DNA of 44,596 bases from Ruminococcus sp. (GTDB taxonomy: Bacteria > Bacillota > Clostridia > Oscillospirales > Acutalibacteraceae). This document shows, in pieces, positions 7,738-15,203 of the stretch. A program made the position numbers and the translations under genes. Numbering within the stretch: position 1 is the first letter of the stretch; each line of letters begins with the position of its first letter. Location: NCBI GenBank assembly GCA_017405065.1, contig JAFRBD010000159.1:1-44596 (forward strand), in the 5' to 3' direction. Below the pieces are notes generated by a model. That model saw nothing but the letters and a program-made list of their open reading frames with translations, ran no database searches and was not told where the DNA came from.

Positions 7738-9261
7738 ATGAAACAAGTTATCATCAGATTTTTGAGCCTTTGTACCGCAATGATAATGCTTTTCGGAAGC
7801 TGTCGCGCTTCAGCTGCCGAAACAAACGCGGTCAGCATTGCCCCTATCGATTTTCAGAATCCCGACTTTATCCGAGGGATGGACGTGTCTTCGGTCATCG
7901 CGCTGGAGCAATCCGGCGTGGTCTTCATAAATGAACAAGGCAGCAAGGAAGATATCTTTAAGATCCTCGCCGACAACGGCGTCAACTATATCCGCGTGCG
8001 CGTGTGGAACGATCCGTATAACGCGGACGGCTGCGGATACGGCGGCGGGAACAACGATGTACGTACCGCCGCTGAGATCGGAAAAAGAGCGGCAGGCTAT
8101 GGCATGAAGCTGCTGGTGGATTTCCATTACTCCGACTTCTGGGCGGATCCGGGCAAGCAAAAAGCGCCCAAGGCATGGATCGATTTGAGTATAGACGACA
8201 AATGCGCCGCCCTTTACGATTTCACCGCCGCTTCCCTGCGAACCATCCGCGACGCGGGCGCGATGATCGGCATGGTGCAGATCGGCAATGAAACCAATTT
8301 CGGCATCGCGGGCGAGAGCGATCGGAACAGCATGGCGCGGCTGTATCAAGCCGGCAGTCAGGCGGTACGCGCTTTTGATCCCGATGTATTTGTCGCGATC
8401 CACTATACCAATCCCGAAAACAGCTATATCAGAACCATGGCGGACTTTTTGCACGATTACAACGTCGATTACGACGTATTCGCGACCTCCTATTACCCCT
8501 GCTGGCACGGCAGTCTGAGCAACCTGACGGATACGCTCAATTACGCCGCGGCAAGCTACGGCAAATACGCGATGGTAGCCGAGACCTCTTACCCCTATAC
8601 ACTCGACGACAGCGACGGACACCCCAACACCGTCAGCGAACGGAACAACAATACCGGCGAGGATATGCTGTGGGATTTCTCACCGCAGGGTCAGGCGGAG
8701 GAGGTCAGAGCGGTCATGAACGCCGTCAACAGCGTCAACAACGGTATGGGTCTGGGCGTGTTTTACTGGGAAGGCGCGTGGATCACCGTCGGCGACGTCA
8801 CCGGTCTGTCCGGCAAGAAATACCAATCCCGCGTCGCGCTGAATCAGACGATATGGGAAAAATTCGGCTCCGGCTGGGCGGCGAGCTTCTGTGCCGGATA
8901 TGATCCGGACGACGGCGGCAAGTGGTACGGCGGCTCTGCTGTGGACAATCAGGCGTTCTTCGCGCCCGACGGTACGGCGCTGCCCTCGCTGCGGGTATTT
9001 GCGGATGTTCTGCCGGAGGGCTCGTATCGCCTCGGCGACGCCGACGGCAGCGGCGAGATTGACGTCATCGACGCGACCTGCATCGGGCGGTACTGCGCCA
9101 ATATGCCGACGGATATTCCGGAGGAGACCCTGCTGCACGGCGATGCAGACGGCGACGGGAGCCTGACGATCATCGACGCGACATGGATACAGCGGTATCT
9201 GGCTGATATGGAGGTCGGCTGCCCCATAGGCGTTTGGAAACAGGGCATTCTCAAAGGATAA
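7738..9261 (+). CDS. Secreted GH53 endo-beta-1,4-galactanase with type I dockerin
   Basis: A 507-residue secreted enzyme that cleaves beta-1,4-galactan side chains of pectin (type I arabinogalactan). The signal peptide is residues 1 to about 26 (ends ..SCRASA). The GH53 barrel starts at FIRGMDVSSV. IGNETNFG places the acid/base Glu at 185, and VAETSYPY places the nucleophile Glu at 282. Residues ~430-495 form a type I dockerin with two calcium loops (GDADGSGEIDVIDATCIGRY and GDADGDGSLTIIDATWIQRY), so it should bind a cohesin on a cellulosome-like scaffold. GAGGAG precedes ATG 7738. No separate promoter is visible between the hairpin and the start codon. Confidence 0.94.
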   Translation: MKQVIIRFLSLCTAMIMLFGSCRASAAETNAVSIAPIDFQNPDFIRGMDVSSVIALEQSGVVFINEQGSKEDIFKILADNGVNYIRVRVWNDPYNADGCGYGGGNNDVRTAAEIGKRAAGYGMKLLVDFHYSDFWADPGKQKAPKAWIDLSIDDKCAALYDFTAASLRTIRDAGAMIGMVQIGNETNFGIAGESDRNSMARLYQAGSQAVRAFDPDVFVAIHYTNPENSYIRTMADFLHDYNVDYDVFATSYYPCWHGSLSNLTDTLNYAAASYGKYAMVAETSYPYTLDDSDGHPNTVSERNNNTGEDMLWDFSPQGQAEEVRAVMNAVNSVNNGMGLGVFYWEGAWITVGDVTGLSGKKYQSRVALNQTIWEKFGSGWAASFCAGYDPDDGGKWYGGSAVDNQAFFAPDGTALPSLRVFADVLPEGSYRLGDADGSGEIDVIDATCIGRYCANMPTDIPEETLLHGDADGDGSLTIIDATWIQRYLADMEVGCPIGVWKQGILKG

Positions 9262-9312
9262 CATTCTATCATAATCATTCAAAATATTTCAAAAATAATT
9301 CTGTTTTTCCTG

Positions 9313-9341
9313 TTGACATCACACCCAAAAGCGTTTATAAT
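9313..9341 (+). promoter_or_regulatory. Consensus promoter of the BlaI-like gene
   Basis: Perfect TTGACA (9313-9318), a 17-nt spacer and perfect TATAAT (9336-9341), 88 nt before the start codon. The surrounding DNA is AT-rich. A repressor of its own gene would be expected to bind here, but no clear dyad was recognised. Confidence 0.85.
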
Positions 9342-9428
9342 ATACCAAAAATAAATATACATTTACTGCATTTTCTTTCAAATACCACGAACTACATATT
9401 CAAGAAACATCAAGAAAGAGGTCAATAA

Positions 9429-9803
9429 ATGCTGACTAAAAGTGAGAAACAGATCATGGACCTGCTGTGGAGCGTCAACGAACCGCTGTCGTGTACGGAG
9501 ATCGTAGAGATGTCCGGCGAAAAGACATGGAAGGACAGCTACGTCCATTCCCTGATCAAGTCCCTGATGAAGAAGGACATGGTGGAGATCGCCGCATTCG
9601 AGCTGATCTCCCGCAGCTACGCGCGTAAGTTCATGCCCAAACTGAACAAGGAACAGTACTGCCTGCGCGAATACTTGGCTGAGTCTCCGGAAAACAGCTT
9701 CCTGAAGCTGTTCACCGCTTACGCGGAAAACTATGACGACGCGGAAGAAATGAAGCAGATCGAGGCTGTTATCAAGCAATGGAAAAAATCGCATAACGCA
9801 TAA
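9429..9803 (+). CDS. BlaI/MecI/CopY family transcriptional repressor
   Basis: A 124-residue DNA-binding protein. The N-terminal winged helix (LTKSEKQIMDLLWSVNEPLS, then TEIVEMSG and YVHSLIKSLMKKDMVEI) is typical of BlaI/MecI/CopY repressors, which dimerise through a short C-terminal helical region (about residues 80-124 here). Classic members are inactivated by a BlaR1 protease or by copper. No BlaR1-like membrane protease and no beta-lactamase lies nearby, so this is an orphan regulator with an unknown signal. AAAGAGGT precedes the ATG and a terminator follows, so the gene is a single-gene unit. Confidence 0.8.
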   Translation: MLTKSEKQIMDLLWSVNEPLSCTEIVEMSGEKTWKDSYVHSLIKSLMKKDMVEIAAFELISRSYARKFMPKLNKEQYCLREYLAESPENSFLKLFTAYAENYDDAEEMKQIEAVIKQWKKSHNA

Positions 9804-9839
9804 TTTGTTTTTTGAGCACAACATAACAGATATACGAAA

Positions 9840-9867
9840 GGGAGGAGCGTTCGCTCCTCCCTTTTTT
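9840..9867 (+). terminator. Terminator of the BlaI-like gene
   Basis: GGGAGGAGCG (9840-9849) and CGCTCCTCCC (9852-9861) form a stem followed by six T. In sequence it resembles the GGGAGGAGC..GCTCCTCCC palindromic repeats scattered in the window, so the terminator may derive from one. Confidence 0.85.
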
Positions 9868-9916
9868 ATCGGTTACTATATTCGAACAATAACTGACCAC
9901 TATCCGCTAAAAACTA

Positions 9917-11056
9917 CTACTGCAGCCAGCCCAAATTGGTGTCCGTCGCGAGATTGTCGATGGAATACAGCACCAGCACGCGGTCGATCCCTTCATTTTT
10001 GATCAGCTCGCTGACGGGAGCGGTATAATAGCGCAGGTCGACCATGATGATCTCGCTGAAATGATCGGCGAGGAACGGTACCAGCGAATGGGCGAAGCTG
10101 TCCTTGACGACCAGCAGCTTTTCATCGGAGGTCGCCGCCGTATTTTTGATCACGGTATAGGGATGGTTGCCGTCGAGATAGATGGGGTATTTATCGTCCT
10201 CCTCGAGGTGATCGTAGAAGAACATGCCCTCCTGCTCGATCGTCTCGGCGCCGTCGGTGATGGTGACGGTGATCGGATCCTTTTCATCGTCCGCGTGACT
10301 GTCCCATACCTCGACGGTATCGGGAGCGGTCAGCCAGAAGCCGGAGGACGAATAGGTGGTGCCGTAGAAATCGGGATACGCGGTGATCTCGTAGGCGCTT
10401 TCAGGGTTGGCGGTGTAACCGAGCGAATCGGCGAGCGCGGTATAGGCGGTATAGGCGCCCTTCGCCGTCCAGTGGTGGTCGGTCTTATAATAGATCTGCT
10501 GTGCGCCGCTGTCATAGGTATCCCTGAACAGCTCGCGTACATCGACGAAATCCGCCGACGGCAGCGCCGTCTTCATCTCTTCAAATTCCGCGTCGTCCTT
10601 ATATTCCTTATGCACGGCGGGCAGGATATCGTCACAGACATAGCCGGTGGAAGGCGCGATCAGTACCGTGGGCTTCACGGGGGATTTTTCGGCAAACTCC
10701 TCTATGAATCCGATGTTGCGGGCAAGACCGCTCATATCCTCGGGATCGTTGACCAGATAGCCGTCCTGACACTTGTAGATCCCGTTAGAGCCGTTGTTGC
10801 CGACGGCATAGTTGTAATAGGCGGAGAGTCCCACCCAGAAGTTGCGCCCCGCGGTCTGGTCGGAGAGGAACTTTTCAAAGTCGTCGCCGAAATCGCCGGA
10901 CAAGAGGCGACTGAAGGAGAACTCGGGCGCCTGCTGGAGATAGCGCTTCTCGGAGGAGCTGTATTCTTTTTTCGGCAGGACAAGGAACAGTACCAGCATC
11001 GTGACGATGAAGGCGACAAAGATGATCGCCGGCAGGCACTTGTAGACCTTTTTCAT
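9917..11056 (-). CDS. DHHW-motif protein paired with the MBOAT acyltransferase
   Basis: A 379-residue membrane-anchored extracellular protein: basic MKKVYK start, one transmembrane helix at about 8-28, then a large outside domain. YYKTDHHWTAKGAYTAYTAL has DHHW at 193-196, and LLVVKDSFAHSLVPFLADHF is the second conserved block near the C-terminus. The family is related to AlgJ/AlgX SGNH-like O-acetyl transfer proteins and usually sits next to an MBOAT protein, exactly as here (MBOAT 140 bp upstream on the same strand). The pair probably acetylates a cell-surface polysaccharide. GGAGGAGC precedes the ATG. It shares architecture with the plus-strand DHHW protein at 5771 but is clearly diverged. 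Confidence 0.82.
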   Translation of the reverse strand: MKKVYKCLPAIIFVAFIVTMLVLFLVLPKKEYSSSEKRYLQQAPEFSFSRLLSGDFGDDFEKFLSDQTAGRNFWVGLSAYYNYAVGNNGSNGIYKCQDGYLVNDPEDMSGLARNIGFIEEFAEKSPVKPTVLIAPSTGYVCDDILPAVHKEYKDDAEFEEMKTALPSADFVDVRELFRDTYDSGAQQIYYKTDHHWTAKGAYTAYTALADSLGYTANPESAYEITAYPDFYGTTYSSSGFWLTAPDTVEVWDSHADDEKDPITVTITDGAETIEQEGMFFYDHLEEDDKYPIYLDGNHPYTVIKNTAATSDEKLLVVKDSFAHSLVPFLADHFSEIIMVDLRYYTAPVSELIKNEGIDRVLVLYSIDNLATDTNLGWLQ

Positions 11057-11080
11057 ATGCTCCTCCTTTCTGTTAATTAG

Positions 11081-11194
11081 GAATTGGGAGTTAGGAATTA
11101 GGAATTAATGGCGGGACACCCGCACCCGAATGAATAGGAATCCAAAATGCGCAAGCATTTCCCTTAATTCCTCATTCCTCATTTCTAATTCCTA
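11081..11194. repeat. Heptamer-bounded intergenic element (copy 2)
   Basis: Left units at 11081-11107 (GAATTGG GAGTTAG, then GAATTAG, GAATTA) and inverted right units at 11167-11194 (ATTCCTC ATTCCTC, then ATTTCTA, ATTCCTA). The interior holds AATGGCGGGACACCCGCACC and an ATGC..GCAT hairpin ending in TTTCCC, the reverse complement of the modules of copies 1 and 6. The right edge begins within 3 nt of the MBOAT stop codon. Confidence 0.7.
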
Positions 11195-11196
11195 AT

Positions 11197-12591
11197 TTAA
11201 AAACGGAAGTACAAAAACGGATTATAGCTCTGGGATACCAGCAGCGAGGTAGCGATACCCAATACCGTGCAGCAGAACAGCGCTTTGAGCAGCGGAGCCG
11301 CCTTGGTGTTCTCGATCTTACGGTAGAGGTTCGTCATCACGGGCGTGGAGGCAAACGCCGCTGCCAGCAGCATCGGCAGATAGGAAAGCGCCAGCGCGCC
11401 GGCGTCCGCGGTGATCACCGAGCCGCCGAAGCGGAACATCGAGGCAAAGAACGCGCCCATCTCGGAAAGATCGCTGAAGTAGAACAGCACCCATCCGAGG
11501 ATGATAAAGAACAGCGCGTAGATATGCTGTACCGCCGCGGGAGCTTTATCCAGCCATTTTTTCAGGATGAACTTTTCGAGCACCAGCAGCGCGCCGAAAT
11601 ACAGACCCCAGAAGATGAAGTTGAAGTCCGCGCCGTGCCAGAAGCCGGTCAGGAACCAGACGATCAAAAGGTTCAATATCTGCCGCGGAACGCCCTTGCG
11701 GTTACCGCCCAGCGGGATATAGACATACTCGCGGAACCATGTGCCGAGCGAGATATGCCAGCGGCGCCAGAACTCTGTGATGCTCTTGGAAATATAGGGA
11801 TAATTGAAGTTTTTCAGGAATTCAAAGCCGAACATGTTGCCCAGACCGCACGCCATGTCCGAATAGCCGGAAAAGTCGAAATAGATCTGGAAGGTGTAGG
11901 CGATGATGCCGACCCACGAGCCCAGCCAGCCCATCTCCCCCGTCGCACGGATGCTGTCCCACAAGGCGCCCATCTGGTTGGCGATCAGCACCTTTTTGGC
12001 AAGCCCTACGCAGAAGACGCACACGCCCTTGGTGAACTGGTCGAGCGTTTCGCGCCGGTGATCGAGCTGATAGGCGACGTCCTTATAGCGGACGATCGGG
12101 CCCGCGATCAGCTGCGGAAACAGCGAGACGTAGGTGCCGAAGGTGATGATGTTCTTCTGCACAGGCGCGTCGCCGCGATAGACGTCGATCGAGTAGGACA
12201 TCGTCTGGAAGGTGTAGAAGCTGATGCCGATGGGCAGGGGTATCTTCAGACTCGGGATGTTCAGGAACGGCAGATAGCTGAGCGTATCGGCGAGGAAGCC
12301 CGCGTACTTGAAGAAGCCCAAAAGACTGAGGTTGATGCAAACTGACAGAACGAGAAAGACCTTCGCCTTCTTCTTGTTCGTCTCGCGGTATTTGTTGATA
12401 AACCAGCCGCAGGTATAGTCCACGATGGTGGAGAAGATCATCAAGGTGACATATACCGGCTCGCCCCAGCCGTAGAAAACGAGGTTGACGAGAAAAAGCA
12501 GGAGGTTGCGCCAGCGGCGCGGGCATATGTAATAGAGTATCAGCACGATCGGCAGATACAGAAACAGGAATAGTAACGATGAGAATACCAT
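11197..12591 (-). CDS. MBOAT family O-acyltransferase (AlgI/DltB-like)
   Basis: A 464-residue integral membrane protein with about ten hydrophobic helices. Family marks are YISKSITEFWRRWHISLGTW, REYVYIPLGGNRKG and FLTGFWHGADFNFIFWGLYF, whose His is the conserved catalytic histidine. It moves an acyl group, usually acetate, across the membrane onto an extracellular acceptor such as a polysaccharide. The next gene in the same direction encodes a DHHW protein, the usual partner, so this is probably an acetylation module like AlgI-AlgJ rather than DltB (no dltA/C/D nearby). A GGAGG-type site precedes ATG 12591. Confidence 0.92.
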   Translation of the reverse strand: MVFSSLLFLFLYLPIVLILYYICPRRWRNLLLFLVNLVFYGWGEPVYVTLMIFSTIVDYTCGWFINKYRETNKKKAKVFLVLSVCINLSLLGFFKYAGFLADTLSYLPFLNIPSLKIPLPIGISFYTFQTMSYSIDVYRGDAPVQKNIITFGTYVSLFPQLIAGPIVRYKDVAYQLDHRRETLDQFTKGVCVFCVGLAKKVLIANQMGALWDSIRATGEMGWLGSWVGIIAYTFQIYFDFSGYSDMACGLGNMFGFEFLKNFNYPYISKSITEFWRRWHISLGTWFREYVYIPLGGNRKGVPRQILNLLIVWFLTGFWHGADFNFIFWGLYFGALLVLEKFILKKWLDKAPAAVQHIYALFFIILGWVLFYFSDLSEMGAFFASMFRFGGSVITADAGALALSYLPMLLAAAFASTPVMTNLYRKIENTKAAPLLKALFCCTVLGIATSLLVSQSYNPFLYFRF

Positions 12592-12617
12592 ATGCGAACC
12601 TCCTTTCGGATAAATTA

Positions 12618-13061
12618 GGAATTAGGAATTAGGAATGAGAAGTGTGGAATTATTTCGTTTCCTCATCGGTCATCTTTTCTCTGGTCGTTTTTGTGATTGA
12701 CGATAACAGTTTCTTGAGTTCTGAGCAATCTCTCGATATGGATTGATACTCCTGTTCACTCAGGAACGATGTTTCAAAAAGGATATCAAGCCAATACTGT
12801 GTTTCTGCACACTCTTTGAAAGCGACATACAGCTTGGATAAAAAGTCTTTCTCACTGATCGCACAACCGGACTCCGCAACATTAGCGCCAATGCTTGTAC
12901 CACAGCGTAACAGTTGTTTTGACATCACATATTCTTTTTTATCTTCTTTGATATATCGATATAGATTCACAATACGCACAGCAAATCTTTTACTTTTATC
13001 GTAAATCGTATTTTCACTCATGTGTGTACCTTAGGAATTAAGTAATTCCTAATTCCTCATT
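12618..13061 (-). mobile_element. Candidate IVP-encoding element bounded by inverted heptamer arrays
   Basis: The four-helix-bundle gene is enclosed by heptamer tracts in opposite orientation: GGAATTA GGAATTA, GGAATGA at 12618-12638 and their complements ATTCCTA, ATTCCTC at 13045-13058. A 14-bp stretch at 12618-12631 is the exact complement of 13043-13056. The right side also holds a perfect 10-bp hairpin (TTAGGAATTA / TAATTCCTAA, 13031-13052). The unit is about 445 bp and starts within a few bases of the zinc-ribbon gene's stop codon. It is the only coding member of the repeat family in the window. Mobility is inferred, not shown. Confidence 0.5.
12650..13021 (-). CDS. Four-helix-bundle protein (23S rRNA IVS-protein family)
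   Basis: A 123-residue, almost all-helical protein of the S23/IVP family (related to bAvd of diversity-generating retroelements). Family marks are KSKRFAVRIVNLYRYI in helix 1, LLRCGTSIGANVAESGCAIS with the GTSIGAN..E turn, DFLSKLYVAFKECAETQYWL in helix 3, and the closing SELKKLLSSITKTT. Members form basic pentameric barrels in known structures; their cellular role is unclear. Many lie inside intervening sequences of 23S rRNA genes, but here the gene is intergenic. Codon use is more AT-rich than the neighbours, consistent with transfer. It lies inside inverted heptamer arrays. Confidence 0.85.
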   Translation of the reverse strand: MSENTIYDKSKRFAVRIVNLYRYIKEDKKEYVMSKQLLRCGTSIGANVAESGCAISEKDFLSKLYVAFKECAETQYWLDILFETSFLSEQEYQSISRDCSELKKLLSSITKTTREKMTDEETK

Positions 13062-13512
13062 AAAATAAGATGTTCTTCTTAATGTCCGCGCCGCAGCGGG
13101 GGCAGTGGACGCTTTGTACGCCGGTGCGCTTTTTCAGCCTGAGCTGCGCCTTGCAGTAGGGACAGCGCAGGTAACGGTGGGTCTTGAAATCCCGCACCTT
13201 CATGTACTGGCGCTTGAAGAAATCCGCCACAGCCGTATAGATGCTGACAAAGCGGTTGTTTTCATACATGCGTTTCGTGATATTCTTGGATAAGGAGCGG
13301 AACACCGCCAGCGCGCCGATCAGCAGGATCACGATCGCGAGGATCGGACTGCGCACAAAGAGGTTGACGAAATAGAGAACCGCCGCGACGATCCAGATAA
13401 ACAGATTCAATTTATCGTGTCCGTAGCGGCCCTGCATAAACTGAGCCGCTTTATTCAGAAAATTACGCAAAAAATCACCGTAGCCATTATATTGGGTGGG
13501 CGCTGCCCACAT
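13060..13512 (-). CDS. Membrane protein with C-terminal zinc ribbon, function unknown
   Basis: Up to 150 residues. An amphipathic N-terminal part ends in MQGRYGHDKLN, followed by two adjacent hydrophobic stretches (about 38-55 and 58-72), a basic linker, and a zinc ribbon at the C-terminus (CPYCKAQLRL ... VHCPRCGAD, two CxxC pairs). Similar small two-helix zinc-ribbon proteins are common in Clostridia and have no known function. The ATG at 13512 has no ribosome binding site; a later start at about residue 16 (TTG, with GGTGA upstream) is possible. A TATAAT lies just inside the reading frame near 13486, which also hints at a later start. Confidence 0.6.
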   Translation of the reverse strand: MWAAPTQYNGYGDFLRNFLNKAAQFMQGRYGHDKLNLFIWIVAAVLYFVNLFVRSPILAIVILLIGALAVFRSLSKNITKRMYENNRFVSIYTAVADFFKRQYMKVRDFKTHRYLRCPYCKAQLRLKKRTGVQSVHCPRCGADIKKNILF

Positions 13513-13816
13513 CTGATTGTAAGCGGGAGGAGCAAGCCCCTCCCCCGCGTCATCGGTTGAGATTGCTTCGTCGACGGATAAAGCCGCCTGCTCGCAATCG
13601 CGTTTTTACTATGATTCACTTAACTTTCATATTACCATACGGCGCAGTGTTTTTCAAGAAAATAATTCCTTTTCGCTATTGAATATTACCGAATATCGAG
13701 GTATACTTTTATGCAGAATGACGAGGGCAAATGCGGCTTCCCTCCGCGAATATCGTTGACACGACCTCGAGGAGCAAGCCCCTACCCTACATTTTTTACC
13801 CAAAGAGTGATCGAAA
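13513..13816. other. Intergenic gap with two GGAGGAGCAAGCCCC repeats
   Basis: Between the divergent zinc-ribbon and ClC genes. One palindromic repeat is at 13523-13548 (GCGGGAGGAGC ... CCCC) and a diverged copy with a CCCTAC end at 13768-13790. The middle is AT-rich (about 13600-13715). No clear promoter pair, RNA or gene was found. The second repeat ends 26 nt before the ClC start codon. Confidence 0.6.
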
Positions 13817-15085
13817 ATGGAAAACTTGAAAGAAACCGCGAAGCATAACGCCTCGCGGGTCAGACAATACATCATATCCTTTTTCAAATGGACGCTGATC
13901 GCCCTTATCACGGGCGCGGTCGGCGGCGGGATCGGCGCGGCGTTCCGCTGGGCGATCACCTACGTCACCGATTTTCGGCTGCAAAATCCGTGGCTGTGCT
14001 ATCTGCTGCCTGCGGGCGGCGTGATGATCGCCTTTTTGTACCGCGTCACCAAGCTCAGCGGTCACGCAGACACCAACCTCATCATCAACTCGGTACGCAC
14101 CGATGAAAAGGTGCCGATCCTGCTCGCGCCGGTCATCTTCCTGTCCACCGTGATCACCCACCTGTTCGGCGGCTCGGCGGGACGAGAAGGCGCGGCGTTA
14201 CAATTAGGCGGCTGCATCGGCAGCTTTATCGGCAGGATCGTGCGGCTCGACGAAAAGGACATGCCCATCGCCCTGATGTGCGGCATGAGCGGACTGTTCT
14301 CGGCGCTGTTCGGCACGCCGCTGACCGCTACCGTCTTTGCGATGGAGGTCATCTCGGTCGGCGTCATCTATTACAGCGCCTTTCTGCCGTGCATCGTGGC
14401 GGCGCTGGCGGCTTTCGGCGTCACCAGCCTGTGCGGGCTTTCCCCCACCGCCTATACTCTGACGGTCGTCCCCGACCTGAATGTCCTGAGCATCCTGACG
14501 GTCGGCGTGATCGGCGTTGCGGCGGCGGTAATGAGCATTGTCTTTTGCGTTTCTCTGGAACAAACGCATAAATTTGCCGCAAAGTTTTTTCATAATGAAT
14601 ACCTGCGTACCGCTGTGGGCGGTACGGCGATCGCCCTGCTGACCCTTTTGATCGGCACGAGGTACAACGGTATCGGCGGCGAGGTGATCGCGGAAGCCAT
14701 CACCGAAGGCGGGGCGCTGCCCTATGACTTTATCCTCAAGATGCTGTTCACCGTCATCACGATCGGCTTCGGCTACAAGGGCGGCGAGATCATCCCCACC
14801 TTCTTTATCGGGGCGACGATGGGCGCGACGCTCGCGCCCCTCTTAGGACTGCCCGCCTCCTTCGGCGCGGCGATCGGACTGGTAGCGCTGTTCTGTGCGG
14901 TGGTCAACTGCCCCATCGCGTCGATCATCCTGTCGATCGAGCTGTTCGGCAGCCGCGGACTCATTTTCTTTGCGGTCGCGCTGTGCGTGAGTTACATGCT
15001 GTCGGGCTACTACAGCCTGTACTCGGGGCAGAAGATCATGTACAGCAAGAGAAGGGCAAGGTTCATCAATAAGCAGGCGAAATAA
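13817..15085 (+). CDS. ClC family anion channel/antiporter
   Basis: A 422-residue polytopic protein of the ClC fold with no CBS domains. The selectivity and gating block reads FGGSAGREGAALQLGG, with the external gating Glu at residue 124. The GREGP motif is changed to GREGA, and the N-terminal GSGIP is not recognisable. TATVFAMEV has a Glu at 177 at about the place of the internal proton Glu of exchangers. GGEIIPTFFIGATMGA is the family's GKxxGPxxxP-type late block. It probably moves Cl- or another small anion, perhaps with H+. Fluoride-type ClC also lack GREGP, but no fluoride riboswitch was found upstream. The gene is monocistronic with its own terminator. Confidence 0.9.
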   Translation: MENLKETAKHNASRVRQYIISFFKWTLIALITGAVGGGIGAAFRWAITYVTDFRLQNPWLCYLLPAGGVMIAFLYRVTKLSGHADTNLIINSVRTDEKVPILLAPVIFLSTVITHLFGGSAGREGAALQLGGCIGSFIGRIVRLDEKDMPIALMCGMSGLFSALFGTPLTATVFAMEVISVGVIYYSAFLPCIVAALAAFGVTSLCGLSPTAYTLTVVPDLNVLSILTVGVIGVAAAVMSIVFCVSLEQTHKFAAKFFHNEYLRTAVGGTAIALLTLLIGTRYNGIGGEVIAEAITEGGALPYDFILKMLFTVITIGFGYKGGEIIPTFFIGATMGATLAPLLGLPASFGAAIGLVALFCAVVNCPIASIILSIELFGSRGLIFFAVALCVSYMLSGYYSLYSGQKIMYSKRRARFINKQAK

Positions 15086-15093
15086 CACGAATC

Positions 15094-15131
15094 AAAAACT
15101 CCCTCTGTCGAAAGACAAAGGGAGTTTTTTT
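15094..15131. terminator. Bidirectional terminator between clc and mgtE
   Basis: AAAAACTCCCT..TGTC, GAAA loop, GACA..AGGGAGTTTTTTT. T-runs on both strands suit the two convergent genes. Confidence 0.88.
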
Positions 15132-15140
15132 ACTGTGCTG

Positions 15141-15187
15141 CGCCTCTTTGCGGGATTGCCGCGGCTCCTTCAGAGCCTCGCGATGAC
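15141..15187. repeat. Half copy of the GTCATTCCGAGG repeat
   Basis: GCCTCTTTGCGGGATTGCCG ... AGCCTCGCGATGAC matches the right half of the element at 37323-37449, but the left inverted end is missing. It lies between the terminator and the mgtE stop codon. Confidence 0.6.
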
Positions 15188-15203
15188 TATTTTGAATAAT
15201 ATA

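Noticed and set aside
13740-13816. Fluoride riboswitch before the ClC gene
   Set aside because: The expected conserved pseudoknot sequence is not present; the space holds a palindromic repeat.
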